DNA of 64,000 nt from Tigriopus japonicus (GCA_010645155.1 CM021322.1:4958633-5022632), one strand, 5' to 3'. Counted from the first letter of the stretch, positions 26,227 through 37,291 are shown. The notes: a model not told the origin generated them from the letters alone. Program-made: numbers and translations.

Positions 26227-28876
26227 CTCGAATATCACTGACTGACAGTTTGTCCGTCCGTTCGACACTCACTCACTTATAACGTGTGGTAATAACGAGG
26301 CAATCGCCGCTTGCTTCGTGTTTGTGTCAACGAATCAAAGCTGCCGTGTGGGTATCACATTTCCTGAAGGTTGGCCTCAAGGACGGGAAGGACAATGACA
26401 ATCGGTGTGGTGGGTCACGGTGTCTCAATCTATCTATCACCTGTCCCAAGTTAGCTGCATGAGATCCGTCCGTCTAGGATAATTAATATCCCCATGGACT
26501 TGTCAGATTAAAAGTGATCTGTAAACTGATTACATCTCTCCCTTGAAAACGAAACAGGACCGTCCCTTCGCGAACTAGCCATATACGGGTGGCACACTCG
26601 GCCATGGACTGACGACTCACGGCACGCCTCATCTTCGTAAGGGTTGAGATAACGAAATGAAAAGGCCAGCCTTCGCGTATAAACAAACCTTTCCTTCATG
26701 TCTTCTTGACTTGGTCTTTCGAGCACAAAGCGCAAAGACTCCAATCTACAGCTCTCTAAGAAGAGACAAGGAAGGTTCTGGCGGGTTTTCCATGCGCCAG
26801 TTCAGTTTCTCCTTCACACTGCTCCTCCCCAGTAGATCCTCCTCATTCCAAGGGCTACTTTGTTCCCGATGAAGAGCGCCTTCTCGCCCTCTCTCCATAC
26901 ATATCTCTCTGTCTTCTTCCTTGGTCTCTCTTTCCCTCTCATTTGGAGGAGCTGTTGCTCCAGATTCCGCCATCTCCAAGCGCGAAATGTACAATACATG
27001 CATGTCCTTCGTTCGTTCCTCCGTTCCTTCGTTCGTTTCCACGGCACACCAGGAAGTATGGAGCAAACGAGCCTTCTTGTCCTCCATGTCGTCGTCGCTC
27101 TTCCCTCACTTCAGCATTTCGTCTCAACATGCAAGTTTACAAACGGTCGAAAGGCCAGACCAAGCACGGTAAACTGTACTGTCGATTCCATTTTAAATAG
27201 CCTCGAACTACCAGGAAAATGCATCGGAAAAAGTAACGGTTGGTTTCATGGCCTGAAACTTCAAACTACTAGGCGTTTAGCAAATGCTCGGCACCGTTTT
27301 TTTATACATCATCTCCAACCTACCCATGGATCTTGGCAAATCGTGTTTGAGGAGAGGAGTTCTCTTAGCAAACTTGTTAGGAGTGACAGCGAAAATGAAA
27401 GTCCTTTTTGGCTGCCCAGAAACATGACGTATTGAAGAAATAATATAGGGAAGGACGTGGAGTAAAGAGCACGACCGGAAACTGCTTTAAGTGCATGCCT
27501 GTGGTATTTTGGTCGTTTCTGTGAACCCACCGAATGACTGCCGATTGGTGCCAGCTCCACTTTCTCGAGGTTTGGTGTTGCTGTAAACAAGGCCAAAGGA
27601 CTTCAATACTCCCCAAGGCTGGTGTTTGAAGTTTGCATCGTCATGCAGGATGTCTTTTGAACAACGTCGAGTGGCCATGTCATGTACGTAGTATGAACGT
27701 GAAATCGAGAGGGAAAATTGAATAATGGAGGTATGGAATAAATCAAAAAATGTTCATTACAAAAAAGATCAGATACGGAGATGTCGGTGGCTTTGTGCAC
27801 GGACATGTCTTGGAAGACGAAACAAATATTCATTTCCGAATATCCGTTGTAAGTAAGCTCCCCCATTCGATGGAACATGCACCTCCACTACTCCATAGAC
27901 ACTCGATGAATAAATTATGACTATTGAAGCGAACTACTTGTAAGGCAACATGTGAATAAAAGGCTCTTTTCTGTCGCTTATCCCTACAAGGTTAGCATGT
28001 TGTTTGGTTCATAATTAACTTTTCATGTAAGAAATTCGTCCCTCGTGGCCTACTTCTGGGAGGTGAGAGAGCCTAATACCCAGTTTTATGTGTGGTACAA
28101 CCATCGCGAATAAATAAATGTTCTGCATTAGGTCTTATCTGAATCCGGCAAGGAATGCCATCGTCATAATGAGAAACTTTAACCTAGGTTTGAGAACGGA
28201 AAAGGTCAACAGTAGAAAAGGATCGATACTCGTAACATCGGATACCCATAATTTAGTTGCCTTTGATTGCTTGTAATTGGGTGGTAGACGAGTAATTTGA
28301 TCGAGACTGGACTTTTGACTGAACTGACTGTGTACTAGTATATTCTGATGAGTCAGTTACGTGTGATGTGTACTTACAAATGAAAGTGACGTCACCTCTG
28401 GAGTTGATCAATCAAGGACACCAGCAAAATTTATAGAAATGTCGATATCTCAGCCATTTTAGATCACTAATGAGTCATTTAGAAGATTTGCCCAGGTGAC
28501 CAATTCAAATTCAATGAGAAAAACGTTCAAAGAATGAATGAAACCGATGTTGCCAAAAGCCAGGTTTCTTGGCATTTTGAATTCGAATTTCTATTTCCAT
28601 TCAGTCCTGTGGAAGGAACACGGTATAACACATTCATGACGTCATAGCCCGATATGCACATGTTTATAATGATTTGAACTGAATGTGTGCATACTTTTAG
28701 CAAGATTAAGATCTGAATCTGGCTCTCCTTCATCCAATGGAAACTTTTCTCGACTTTGAAGTGAGCAGGCGCCTCATTTATGCGAGATAAGAGTTCCCCT
28801 CAATGACTTGGTACTTGGAATAATACACTGATAAGGCTCACACCGCTGATGTAGTCAACAACCTAACCTACCAAAC
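26227..28876. other. Divergent intergenic region between two TMEM45 genes
   Basis: 2.65 kb holding the 5' flanks of both genes. Overlapping frames at 26746-27435 on both strands are Arg/Ser- or Glu-rich and low in complexity, with no motif. I take them as CT/GA-rich promoter-side sequence, not genes. Confidence 0.45.
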
Positions 28877-30237
28877 ATGGGCACTTTTTTGGGACACTTA
28901 GTTCCGGGCCTTTTTTTCACTATTTTCGGGTCCTACCATGTTATTCGAGTGCTCAATTGCTACTTTTATTCGCTCTACTTTCCGCAACAGCATCCGTTCA
29001 GAAGTCAAGTATGTTGGAGAACTCCGGGAAAAGCTCCAATTGAAGGCTTCGTGAAAGTGATTGTCGTGGTAATTGGGATCCTCGGAGAAGTTTTTACCGC
29101 CTTCGATGCCGATTGGAACTTTGTCAAAATCGGAAATGGTCAGCACATTATCATGTTTGCCTTCTTTGGACTTCATGGGGTTGTGGATCTCCTTAGTGTT
29201 TATCAAGGTCATATTGTTCCCATTGGATTGGATTATATGTCGGGAGTTCTTGCCTTCGCTATCGAAGGTGAGTGTTTACTTGATTTGTCTAATTTCACAC
29301 GTGACGGGGAGAATGTGAGAGAAAGTTTAGCTCCCGCATGATGCGTGCTATTTCAGGCGTGGTTCTCTGAAATCCAATGATTCTTTTTCAGGTGTGTTAT
29401 TCGTTTGGCATTTACATGGTCGCTCTGCCATCGATGTCCAAGTGCACACGCACTTGGTCTATTTGATTATCATGTGTGCCGTGGGTGGCATTTGGGAAAT
29501 GAATTGTCGACATGACGTGAAGGCGGCCTTAACAAGATCCACCTTTATGGTGATTCAAGGTGAACTCTTTAGATTCTTAATATGCCAAATCTGCCTCTCA
29601 ATCTGCTGTCGTGGGTGTATTAGTAATAGTAGAAGTAGTGCCTTTACCTTTCCTTTTTCCTGGAGTAATCATCGTAATTACCCCTACCTCTGGCAGTATT
29701 AGTAGTCGTAGTAGTAGTCGTCGTCGTAGTAGTAGTAGTAGTACGTAGTGTAGTAACGTATCATCTCCGAGTTTCCCCACGTTTTTATTTCCCTCCTCGT
29801 CGACGTTGGCCAAATCTCCATGGGGAGCCCAACTTGTCTGCCTAGGAAGATTTCATAGCAAGTCGAGTGCTCAATTTTCATACAGCTTTCCCACTCACGC
29901 TCCCTTTTCTTTCCTCCCTACAGGGATCTGGTTCGTTGTGGTGGGACAAATTTTGTACCCTATTTTTGGAAATCAATGGAACAGTGAGAGTCACGAGCAA
30001 ATGATGATAGTCTCCATGATTTTCTGTTCGACCGTGGGTTTCACCGTCGTGGTGGAACTTCTCATGGCCATGTTCATGTTAAAAATAGCCAAGCGAAGCT
30101 ATGGAGAAATTCCTGCCCAAAGTGCAAGCACGATCCAACAGGGCGTGCCCATGCAAAATGGGAATGGAGGCTACCATCAGTTAAACCTGAACGATCCCGT
30201 ACTCAAAATGTTTTCGGATGACGATGATGAACTGTAG
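28877..30237 (+). CDS. TMEM45: TMEM45-family membrane protein B (DUF716)
   Basis: Exons 28877-29267, 29392-29559 and 29924-30237 join in phase 1 at both introns (donors AAG/GTGAGT and CAAG/GTGAAC; acceptors tttttcag and ccctacag). They give 290 residues. The start MGTFLGHLVPG matches the family. Conserved blocks are GNGQHIIMFAFFGLHG, FAIEGVLFVWHLHGRSAID, QVHTHLVYLIIMCA, ILYPIFG, SHEQMMIV and an acidic tail FSDDDDEL. The two introns fall inside the membrane-spanning core, where neighbour A is uninterrupted. Intron 2 contains a GTAGTC-type microsatellite. An AATAAA at 30310-30315 is a plausible poly(A) signal about 75 bases past the stop. The family has no agreed activity. Confidence 0.9.
29698..29757. 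repeat. Trinucleotide microsatellite (TAG/GTC type)
   Basis: An imperfect array of TAG and GTC triplets lies within intron 2 of TMEM45-like gene B. Confidence 0.7.
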
Positions 30238-30987
30238 TGTAGTGGGTAATGGGCGTCTGTTTTATCGTAGGTCTGTCAGGGAGAGTATGAATTGCACTCT
30301 TCGAATTGCAATAAAGTTATGTGTTTTTGAAGTACTGAGTGTCTGTGTTTGAAAAAGGACCGCAAGTTGGGGAAAAAGAAGGTCCGAGTGGTTATGTTTC
30401 GGTTGGGTTTTCGATTCATAGTATATTTGGGCTTTCAAGCTTAGTCCGAGATAAATGTAATTTTTGTAGTTGTAGTATTTTGAAAAACAAGTAACCTGAA
30501 ATATTACAACCCTGGATAGCAAGGCTATGAATTAAAAAACGATTCAATGCCTTCCAAAATTCAATCTTCATTAATAATGGAACAGGACAAGCTCCGAGCC
30601 AGGGTTCTCAGTTGCTCGCAAGAAGTGGAAAAAACTTGCTAATCTTTTTTAAATGTCAACAAGTCATGCCAGAGTAGAGAGGCAATTTAGTTTTACCATG
30701 GGAATGGATTTGGAACACATTTATTTATAGAACATGAAAGATCAATTTACATCACTACCATAGACAGGCAAATTGGCTACTTTTTTTTACAATTTCTAGA
30801 TTAAGTACGGGGTCGATTTATTGCGTCATTCAAGCTAATTGTGGAGCAACTTGTTCGTCGTTTTAGAAGTACGTGGAGAAAAACGGTGTTGCCTTATTGT
30901 TGGAGCACGTCATTTAGCCAAAGTGTGAGGCATGACTTTCAAATTTTCTCTCTGGTTCTCCTCTTTAACAAATAAATACATCAGAGT
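30238..30987. other. 3' flank between TMEM45 B and the next gene
   Basis: AT-rich with no ORF of interest. It holds the AATAAA at 30310-30315 and then nothing I can identify. Confidence 0.4.
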
Positions 30988-31943
30988 TCAATACTTTTTC
31001 TTTGGTTTCGAATCCGTTGGCACATAAGACGAATATCCCCAAGGAGCAAAATAGCTAGCGTATCCGTGCGATGATTTCAGCTTTTGGGAAGGTCCCCTGT
31101 AAGCCTTGATATTTGCTCGACCATGCCTGGAAGGACCGTAATGATGGTGAGATTTCTTGCTGCTCAAAGCAGGATGAAGTTGTGGTTGTGGTTGTTGCTG
31201 TTGTTGCTGATGATGGTGATGATGATGACCTCCTCCCAAAGCACCAGCACCAACACCCCCACCACCACCACCACCATAGACCAACGACCTTGGCTCTTGT
31301 GATTGATCCAAAGTGGTAGTGGTGAGACCGGGTATTTTATTTATGGGAACAATCACTAAAGGTTTGGCCGAAGGGGGAATCTGGTGGACAAATAGGCCAC
31401 CAGGGCTCTGTGGTCTTGGGTTGAATGCTGAAAAGAAAGGTAAGACCCACCGTTATACAAAGCGCAAGGTCAAAATGTGACAAAGAAACCTAGCCAATTA
31501 CTTGGAAAGTGCAGTGGAAATGCAGGATAGTTGATGTTGGGAGGTAACGGGGGCTGAAAGTTATTGACAGCTATTTCGGGTTTTTCCTCCACCTTTGTCT
31601 TCTCCTCGTCATCCTCGTTGGCGTTATCGTCGTCGTCCCCTTCATTTTGTATTTGTCGGTCATATTTGGGTTGAGGAGTCAGGTTACGTTTTGAGGGCCT
31701 TACTCGTTTTTGGGTGGATTGACTGCGACGTCGAGGATCGGGTTGATTGTACACACGGCTGATTTGCGAAGTAATGGGCGGGGCTGGGGGGCCAGGTAGG
31801 GGTGAGGAGGCGGGGGGCTCATCGTCATCGTCAGAAGGGACAGATCGGCGAGGATCGGGGGCAGGGTTATAGTTGGGAACCAAAGTGGATGTATGCGATC
31901 CTGAAGGTGGAGCAGGCCTTTTATAACTCCCATAAACGTGAAC
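30988..31943 (-). CDS. Low-complexity Gly/His/Gln-rich protein, 5' end unresolved
   Basis: Two exons, 31943-31502 and 31427-30988, join in phase 1 (donor CCAA/GTAATT, acceptor tttcttttcag) and give 293 residues of C-terminal sequence. The upstream exon opens in phase 0 after a strong pyrimidine tract and acceptor (cctctttcccaacag). A first exon must therefore lie further right, but I could not place it. The first part is rich in Pro, Asp and Arg, with an Asp run and an acidic NEDDEE region. The second carries seven Gly, then six His and six Gln in a row, and ends with a basic SKPKKKY. There is no known domain. The composition fits a secreted or disordered protein, and function is unknown. Confidence 0.6.
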
Positions 31944-32645
31944 CTGTTGGGAAAGAGGAAAAAACAAGTGGAAGGGATATCTTATCTGATGATCAAGGGA
32001 CATATGGGAAGGGGAAAGTTGGTCTCTGTCTGCTTTGGAGGGACCACCAACCACCACATCTACCTTTTTGTAATAGCACTCGTCTGTGGTTCATAACTTT
32101 TTTACGAGAGACAGGCCTGGCCGAATGAACTCCTTACTTGACTTTCTACGTCATCGAGATTGATTGACGACCACGCTTTCCTGGACTAAAGGTTGTTCTG
32201 GTTGTTGTATTCAATATTCTCATTTCTCAACCACCGCAGTGACTGATGGTGCTAGCGTGAACAATACGGAGAACCAAAGCCCCCTATCTTTTTATTGAAA
32301 GGCCCACAAGTCTTACTTCGTATTTTGAGTGGACAAGCCGAGGTGTAGTCGACGTAAATTGATCATGTATTTAAATGCACAATGTGCGAGTTCTCGTACA
32401 TTGTACATTCACAGATCAATTTAGGATTAGTGACTTAAGATTTGATCTATTTTCATACATGCTTGTTAGTCACTCACACAAACACGTACTTTACATGGCT
32501 TTTAGCATGACCTTTTCATGCTAGGGAAAGGAATCAAGATATCATTATATTTTTGGAACACTTGATTCGGTTTTCCTCTTCGGCTGGACGAAAATTTACT
32601 TAAAATGAAGGCATGTCCTCTTCTGTCCTACTTTTAGAAAGTAAC
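31944..32645. other. Upstream flank of the low-complexity gene
   Basis: Expected to hold its missing first exon(s). One candidate micro-exon starts near 32092 on the minus strand (MNHRRVLLQK, then GTAGAT), but its phase does not match. Nothing else is visible. Confidence 0.3.
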
Positions 32646-32824
32646 AGTAATATTAATATATGCGTTCCAGAGCATTTCAATATTTCACAAGGGAACCCCC
32701 TGGTGAAATCTCACTATTTTTATATTTTCCATCACTTTTTTATTATAATTTTTGCTTTGTTCGCAAAGATATAATTGTTGATTATGATTGATTAATTAAT
32801 GCTCGGCTGCGCCTCGTGCGGCAT
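32646..32824 (+). repeat. Left ~180-base terminal inverted repeat
   Basis: It pairs with 43734-43917 in reverse orientation. It differs mainly by single substitutions and a 3-base gap in a TTATTA run. The inner edge is sharp after TGCGGCAT. Confidence 0.75.
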
Positions 32825-32939
32825 CACAATTTTAATGAATATAGATGTAGTTATCTCTAGATGTAGTGTTCCTACAAGTCGAGGCAAGGAGTACGCGGAA
32901 GGAACCTTGTAGTCAAGAGGTAAGAAATGAACTAACTCT

Positions 32940-33683
32940 TTATTTTCGCCAATGATCTATGCATCTTAGTCTTAGTCCTTTTTTTACAGGCACTGACCGC
33001 GCAACGTCCCAAAACAAAAGCATGAGATAAAGCGTCAATCTGGTGGCCAGGTTTCCGCATTTCCTCTGGCTTGTATTGTCCCGAGGGTGATCGGCCACCA
33101 TGCCTTGCAGGTCAGCAAGTGCATCTTCGTCGTTCTGGTCTGTTTGTGGAGCTAGGACAGCCGCGGCCAGTAGTCTGTTGGCGTCGCGTACCATCTGAAG
33201 ATCCGCGTCTCTCTGCGCCAGTTGCTGCTGGTGAATATTGTCTCTTTGCGCGAGCTTCTGCTGGTGAACATTGTCTCTCTGCGTGAGCTGCTGCTGGTGA
33301 ACATTGTCCCTCTGCGTGAGCTGCTGCTGGTGAACATTGTCTCTCTGCGCGAGCTGCTGCTGGAGATCCCTTACTTGTTGTTCAAGCGCCACCTTGTCCG
33401 GGGAGTCCCGGAACCCAACCGCCTGATGCCCTCCCGGATCGCTAGTGCTGGAGAAATCGGTGGAGTGGTTGTCTCTTTGCGCCGCCAAGTATGCATCGAC
33501 TGCTGCGCGGTCCATTGGGACACCGCTGCTTGGCCCAGGCATGGGCCCCACCGCGGCCTCGGCATCCGGTACGCCAGCAGGGGACCTCCGGGAAGACCCG
33601 GAGAAGAGTGCTGGCGAAACACTGAGCGGCGGGTCCAAAACGGGCTCAACTTTCACTTTCTTCTTGGGTGGCGGCGACCACAT
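32940..33683 (-). CDS. NLS-bearing coiled-coil repeat ORF in a GC-rich block
   Basis: 247 codons beginning MWSPPPKKKVKVEP, whose PPKKKVKVE is a classical basic nuclear localisation signal. A Pro/Ser/Gly-rich stretch follows. Then come four to five tandem 11-residue units of the type LAQRDNVHQQQ (33-base DNA repeats at about 33215-33365) that would form a coiled coil. In the last ~50 codons a different frame reads more like protein (YKPEEMRKPGHQIDALSHAF, ending near 32943), so a frameshift or an unseen intron is possible. The block is much richer in GC than its surroundings and sits just inside the left inverted repeat, so it may be a native gene of that element. No homologous family is recognised. 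Confidence 0.4.
   Translation of the reverse strand: MWSPPPKKKVKVEPVLDPPLSVSPALFSGSSRRSPAGVPDAEAAVGPMPGPSSGVPMDRAAVDAYLAAQRDNHSTDFSSTSDPGGHQAVGFRDSPDKVALEQQVRDLQQQLAQRDNVHQQQLTQRDNVHQQQLTQRDNVHQQKLAQRDNIHQQQLAQRDADLQMVRDANRLLAAAVLAPQTDQNDEDALADLQGMVADHPRDNTSQRKCGNLATRLTLYLMLLFWDVARSVPVKKGLRLRCIDHWRK
33210..33365 (-). repeat. 33-base coding tandem repeat
   Basis: Four to five units encode Q-R-D-N-V/I-H-Q-Q-Q-L-A/T. Units differ by one or two bases, which suggests recent expansion. Confidence 0.8.
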
Positions 33684-34284
33684 GGTGAACGATTCGAACC
33701 GGACGGCGGGTGACCCTGGCCTTGCAGATGATGGATTCCGAAAAGATGACAGGGGACAAGCTGGACTGGACCGGACGTGGAGGGAGCAAGAACCTGTAGC
33801 GCCGGCGGAGCAGGAATGCGTTTCAAAAACATGGAACGTCTTTTATTTGTTTATATGCACGATCAGCTCCGGAGCGCGCAGGGCTGCCAAATACGGACAA
33901 AGTATTTGTGGCGGCAAAATGAGGTTATGTTAAATTAAGCATGTCATTATTACATGATATTTAAATTATTATTTTTGAGTCTGTTATGGTGCTATCGTCA
34001 AAATGGTATAGCTCTTGAAAGATCACCCTCGATTCCGAAATGTCGGGGCGAGAAATGCTACTGCGAATATGAGAGATGGCAACGCCGACGTCTGTTCTGC
34101 GAATGCTATTGCTGATGATCCAGTGGCGGGAAATTCAAATCGGATTGATGCTCAAATCGGGTGTGAGTGAAAGGTAGCGTTAATCCAATAACGCATTGTG
34201 TGTATTTTTCCTCGGGACTCCAATGAAGTATATTAAACCGACGAACGCGCGTAAATATTTTGAAATCCTGCCACATCTTTTATA

Positions 34285-34353
34285 TACTCGTTCAATGAGA
34301 CTTCAAACCTGATGACTCATAGTCTTGATCAACAAGACTTCAAACTTGATGAC
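34285..34353. repeat. 37-base palindrome array, left part
   Basis: Palindrome-like 17-mers start at 34285 (TACTCGTTCAATGAGAC) and 34322 (GTCTTGATCAACAAGAC), 37 bases apart. Each is followed by GACTTCAAAC.TGATGACT. The third unit is completed by GCCTCGTTCAACGAGGC at 36243-36259, once the hAT insertion and one 8-base duplication are removed, which again gives a spacing of 37. Confidence 0.75.
34346..34353. repeat. Target-site duplication TTGATGAC (left)
   Basis: It matches 36230-36237 exactly. Eight bases is the hAT length. Confidence 0.85.
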
Positions 34354-36229
34354 TAGAGCTCGGAATAATATTCAGCAAAAAGTAGCCAAATATTCATTAT
34401 TTATTTACCAAAAAGGGGGAAAATATTTGCCCAAACACTTCAAATATTCAAAAAAATCGCGGTGCCTTTTTGGTACAGATTGAACTTCTCAGTCTACTTA
34501 TCTTCTTGCCCTCTGATGAAGAAGCATTGAACCACCAGTATCATCGACAAGTTCTCTTCGGTGAGGCACTGACGTCTGTCAGAGAGGACGTTCTTGTACA
34601 GGGAGAATGAACGCTCAACATCGACACTTGCTGTTGGCAAGTACTTCATTTGGGCAACATCCAATGGAGACATCCCATTCGGAAGGTCTCCCTCACCAGC
34701 GATGGCCTTCTGGACCTTTTGAACTGTTTCCAATCCTGGATTCTTGGAAAGCAAACTCTCCATCTTGGCCTGCAGGGCCCTTCCAACAGGGCCAGGGCAG
34801 CTCTCCATTTAGTATGTAAATGGAGTACCTGGCCTTGGTGTTGTTGATGAGTGTGAGGGCCTTGTCCAAGGGCAGACCCTGTTCCTCAAGGCTGGTGATG
34901 GTCATGGGCAGGAAGGCCAGGTTGGAAAGGATGTAAGTGAGGTCCCTGGTCACGCAGCTCTTGGCAAACTGCTCCTGGCTCTCCGCAATGCACCTGGCGT
35001 CGGTGCTTGTGAAGCTGTCAACCACGTCCTTAACCTCCTTGAAGTACTGCGCGTACCAGACGGCTGCTCTGACCCAAGTACCCTACCTGGTCAACATGGG
35101 TGCAGGGGGTAATTGGATGCCAGGGCAGCAAGCTCTGAACTCGGCGCACCTCAGTGGAGCTTTCAAAAACACCTTCTTTGTGCTGGAAATCAGGCGGTTG
35201 ACCTCAGGAAAGCTCTCCACTGCCAAGTCACAGATGCGATGCAAGGCGTGGGCTGTGCAAGTCAGGTGAAGCAAGTTCGGGAAAAACAACCGCATATCCT
35301 TGCCGGCTTTGACCTTGTAGGCTGCGCCGTCAGTCACAAAGACCTTTGCCAGATTGTAGTCAAAATCAGGGGAAATCCAAAGCACAGCCTGATTCACAAG
35401 ACGGGCAATGATTTGCTGTCTGTTCGCTCAAGGAACTTGCAGAGGACTAAGTGAGGTTGGTGGTACTTTTCGGCATCAAGTCTTCCGCAAATCACATTTG
35501 CAACGGCCCGTCCCAAGCAGTCAGAGGATTCATCCACACTGATCCAAATGGGGAAACCACTGAGGTCAGCCCTTATCTGGGAGGATACTTCCTCGTAGCA
35601 TTGGGGCATGTAGTTCTTGCGCAGCGAGGACTCATTTGGGATGGAGCGCTCTTCCAGAAAGACGCGGAATTTGGGGTGCTCCAACTTCGACCAAGGAATA
35701 TTGGCAGCTAAGAAAACTGAACAGAGTTCCCTGCCAATTTCTTCAGATTTTGAAGGATTCTTCTTTTTTTGCAACACATCCTCGATGTGTGCCTGGTTCT
35801 TGGCAACATGTGTCTCCTTCAGCTTGAGATTGCTCATGTGCCTGGACGTCTTCAAGTGTTGCTGAAGTTGCACCTTGCAACTGGCTTTTACCAGGCTCTC
35901 ACAGGGCCCACAGGAGATGGAGCTCTCTCTGTTATCGAGTATTCGGTAGGGGAAGTCCTTGCCGGTGTTAAGACTGGTAAGCCATTTCCTCTTGTTAGAT
36001 ATACTCATGGTGATCGATGATTGATGGATGACAAGGCGGAGACACAATATTTTCTTTGTTTATTTTCTCGCCTAACGAAAGTTGTGCATCCAAAAGGCGG
36101 GAAATTCAAATGTGGAAAAGGAAAAAAACAGAGATCCTCAAAATGACAGATATATTCATTTTCCTCCAAAATTCCCGAAAATATTCAAAAAAATATTTTA
36201 TATATTTTTGAATAAAAGTCCTAGCCTTA
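34354..36229 (-). mobile_element. hAT transposon with decayed transposase
   Basis: The ends TAGAGCTCGGAATAATATTC and, reversed, TAAGGCTAGGACTTTTATTC agree at 14 of 20 positions. They are flanked by the exact 8-base duplication TTGATGAC. The internal minus-strand sequence encodes hAT transposase segments in order. Length is 1876 bases. Confidence 0.88.
34497..36047 (-). pseudogene. hAT transposase (CGGBP1/ZBED-like), disrupted
   Basis: The N-terminal frame (36047-35394) has a zinc-finger-like CGPC then HLKTSRHM, followed by LAANIPWSKLEHP and WISVDESSD, typical of hAT proteins with a BED-like finger. The next segment (35397-35083) has VFVTDGAAYKV and HLTCTAHALHRICDL, part of the catalytic region. 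The last (34808-34497) is the C-terminal dimerisation block YLPTASVDVERSFSLYK...DRRQCLTEENL. The segments are out of frame with each other near 35400 and near 34810-34840. A TAG interrupts the middle segment at 35085-35083, where the continuing frame is still clearly transposase. The gene is therefore not functional as it stands. It supplied, or once supplied, mobility to this element only. Confidence 0.88.
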
Positions 36230-36259
36230 TTGATGACTCATAGCCTCGTTCAACGAGGC
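36230..36259. repeat. TTGATGAC duplication (right) and third palindrome
   Basis: 36230-36237 is the second copy of the hAT target site. 36243-36259 is the perfect palindrome GCCTCGTTCAACGAGGC, which completes the 37-base array. Confidence 0.8.
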
Positions 36260-36290
36260 AGATGAATCCGGTAGAATGCAAATGTCAATA

Positions 36291-36993
36291 CCACAGACCA
36301 TATAATGGCTAGACCTCGCTTCATGCGAGAAAAAGGGGGACAACTTTGCTTCATCAGCTGGTACATAACACTACACCCTAAAATGGTGGGAATTTCAAAC
36401 TTTTCAAAATTTTGCCAGCGTGGCCAAATCCTGAACAAACTCAACGTACCGCACGTACTTTGTTCTCGACGGGAGCGAGCGTCGTTACTTCTGAGCATGC
36501 GGTCGCCCTGAGATTTTGAAGCTAGCGCAGCTAGGCCAAGTGGTGTCCACAGACCATATAATGGCTAGACCTCTCTTCGTGCAAAAAAAGGTGGACAACT
36601 TTGCTTCATCAGCTGGTACATAACACTACACCCTAAAATGGTGGAAATTACGAACTTTTCGAAATTTTGCCAGCATGGCCAAATCCTAAACAAACTCAAC
36701 GTACCGTATGTAGTTTGTTCTGGACGCGAACGATCGTCGTTACTTCTGAGCACGCGGTCGCCCTGAGCTTTTGAAGCTAGCGCAGCTGGGCCAAGAGGTG
36801 TCACTTTTCTCTCGCCGACGGGACGGGCCAGTGCGACATCTAGTCATTATATGATCTGTGGTGGTGTCCCTTTTCTCTCGCCGACGGAACGGGGCAATGC
36901 GACATCTAGTCATTATATGATCTGTGGTGGTGTCCCTTTTCTCTCGCCGACGGAACGGGGCAATGCGACATCTAGTCATTACATGATCTGTGG
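36291..36993. mobile_element. Non-autonomous TIR element with 6-base TSD TCAATA and internal repeats
   Basis: The left end CCACAGACCATATAATGGCT and the reversed right end CCACAGATCATGTAATGACT are inverted repeats of about 23 bases. TCAATA flanks both sides (36285-36290 and 36994-36999). The interior consists of a 256-base direct duplication (36291-36546 and 36547-36802) and a 66-base unit repeated almost three times (from 36801, 36867 and 36933). Each 66-base unit contains another copy of the terminal motif. There is no coding capacity. Confidence 0.78.
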
Positions 36994-37124
36994 TCAATAA
37001 CAAGTGGGGTGTTATTTTCAAGCTGATTTGGCTCGCGGTGAGGCTGCTAGCTTGAAATTCGGTAGGTGTCTCCAAAGTCAGCTGTTGATCGTTCGCCTAA
37101 ATGGGCAAAACAAACGATCGACGC

Positions 37125-37209
37125 ACTGAAACACTATCATCACTGAAACACTATCATCACTGAAACACTATCATCACTGAAACACTATCATCACTGAAAC
37201 ACTATCATC
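37125..37209. repeat. 17-base minisatellite, five units
   Basis: ACTGAAACACTATCATC is repeated five times without change, followed by a partial unit. Confidence 0.95.
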
Positions 37210-37291
37210 ACTGAAACTGAGCACATTTGGCAACACTTCGCATTTCTCTCTTGGTCTCAAGTCGGAATCAAGACCAGCGAGACTTTCATGG

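Noticed and set aside
26746..27435. Overlapping frames of 113-191 codons on both strands between the TMEM45 genes
   Set aside because: Low-complexity Arg/Ser or Glu composition follows from CT/GA-rich DNA, and no domain is visible.
33880..33905. CAGGGCTGCCAAATACGGAC as the end of another hAT element
   Set aside because: No matching inverted partner or duplication was found within a reasonable distance.
37125..37209. Regular 17-base repeats considered as a CRISPR array
   Set aside because: The units are directly adjacent with no spacers, and the sequence is eukaryotic. It is a minisatellite.
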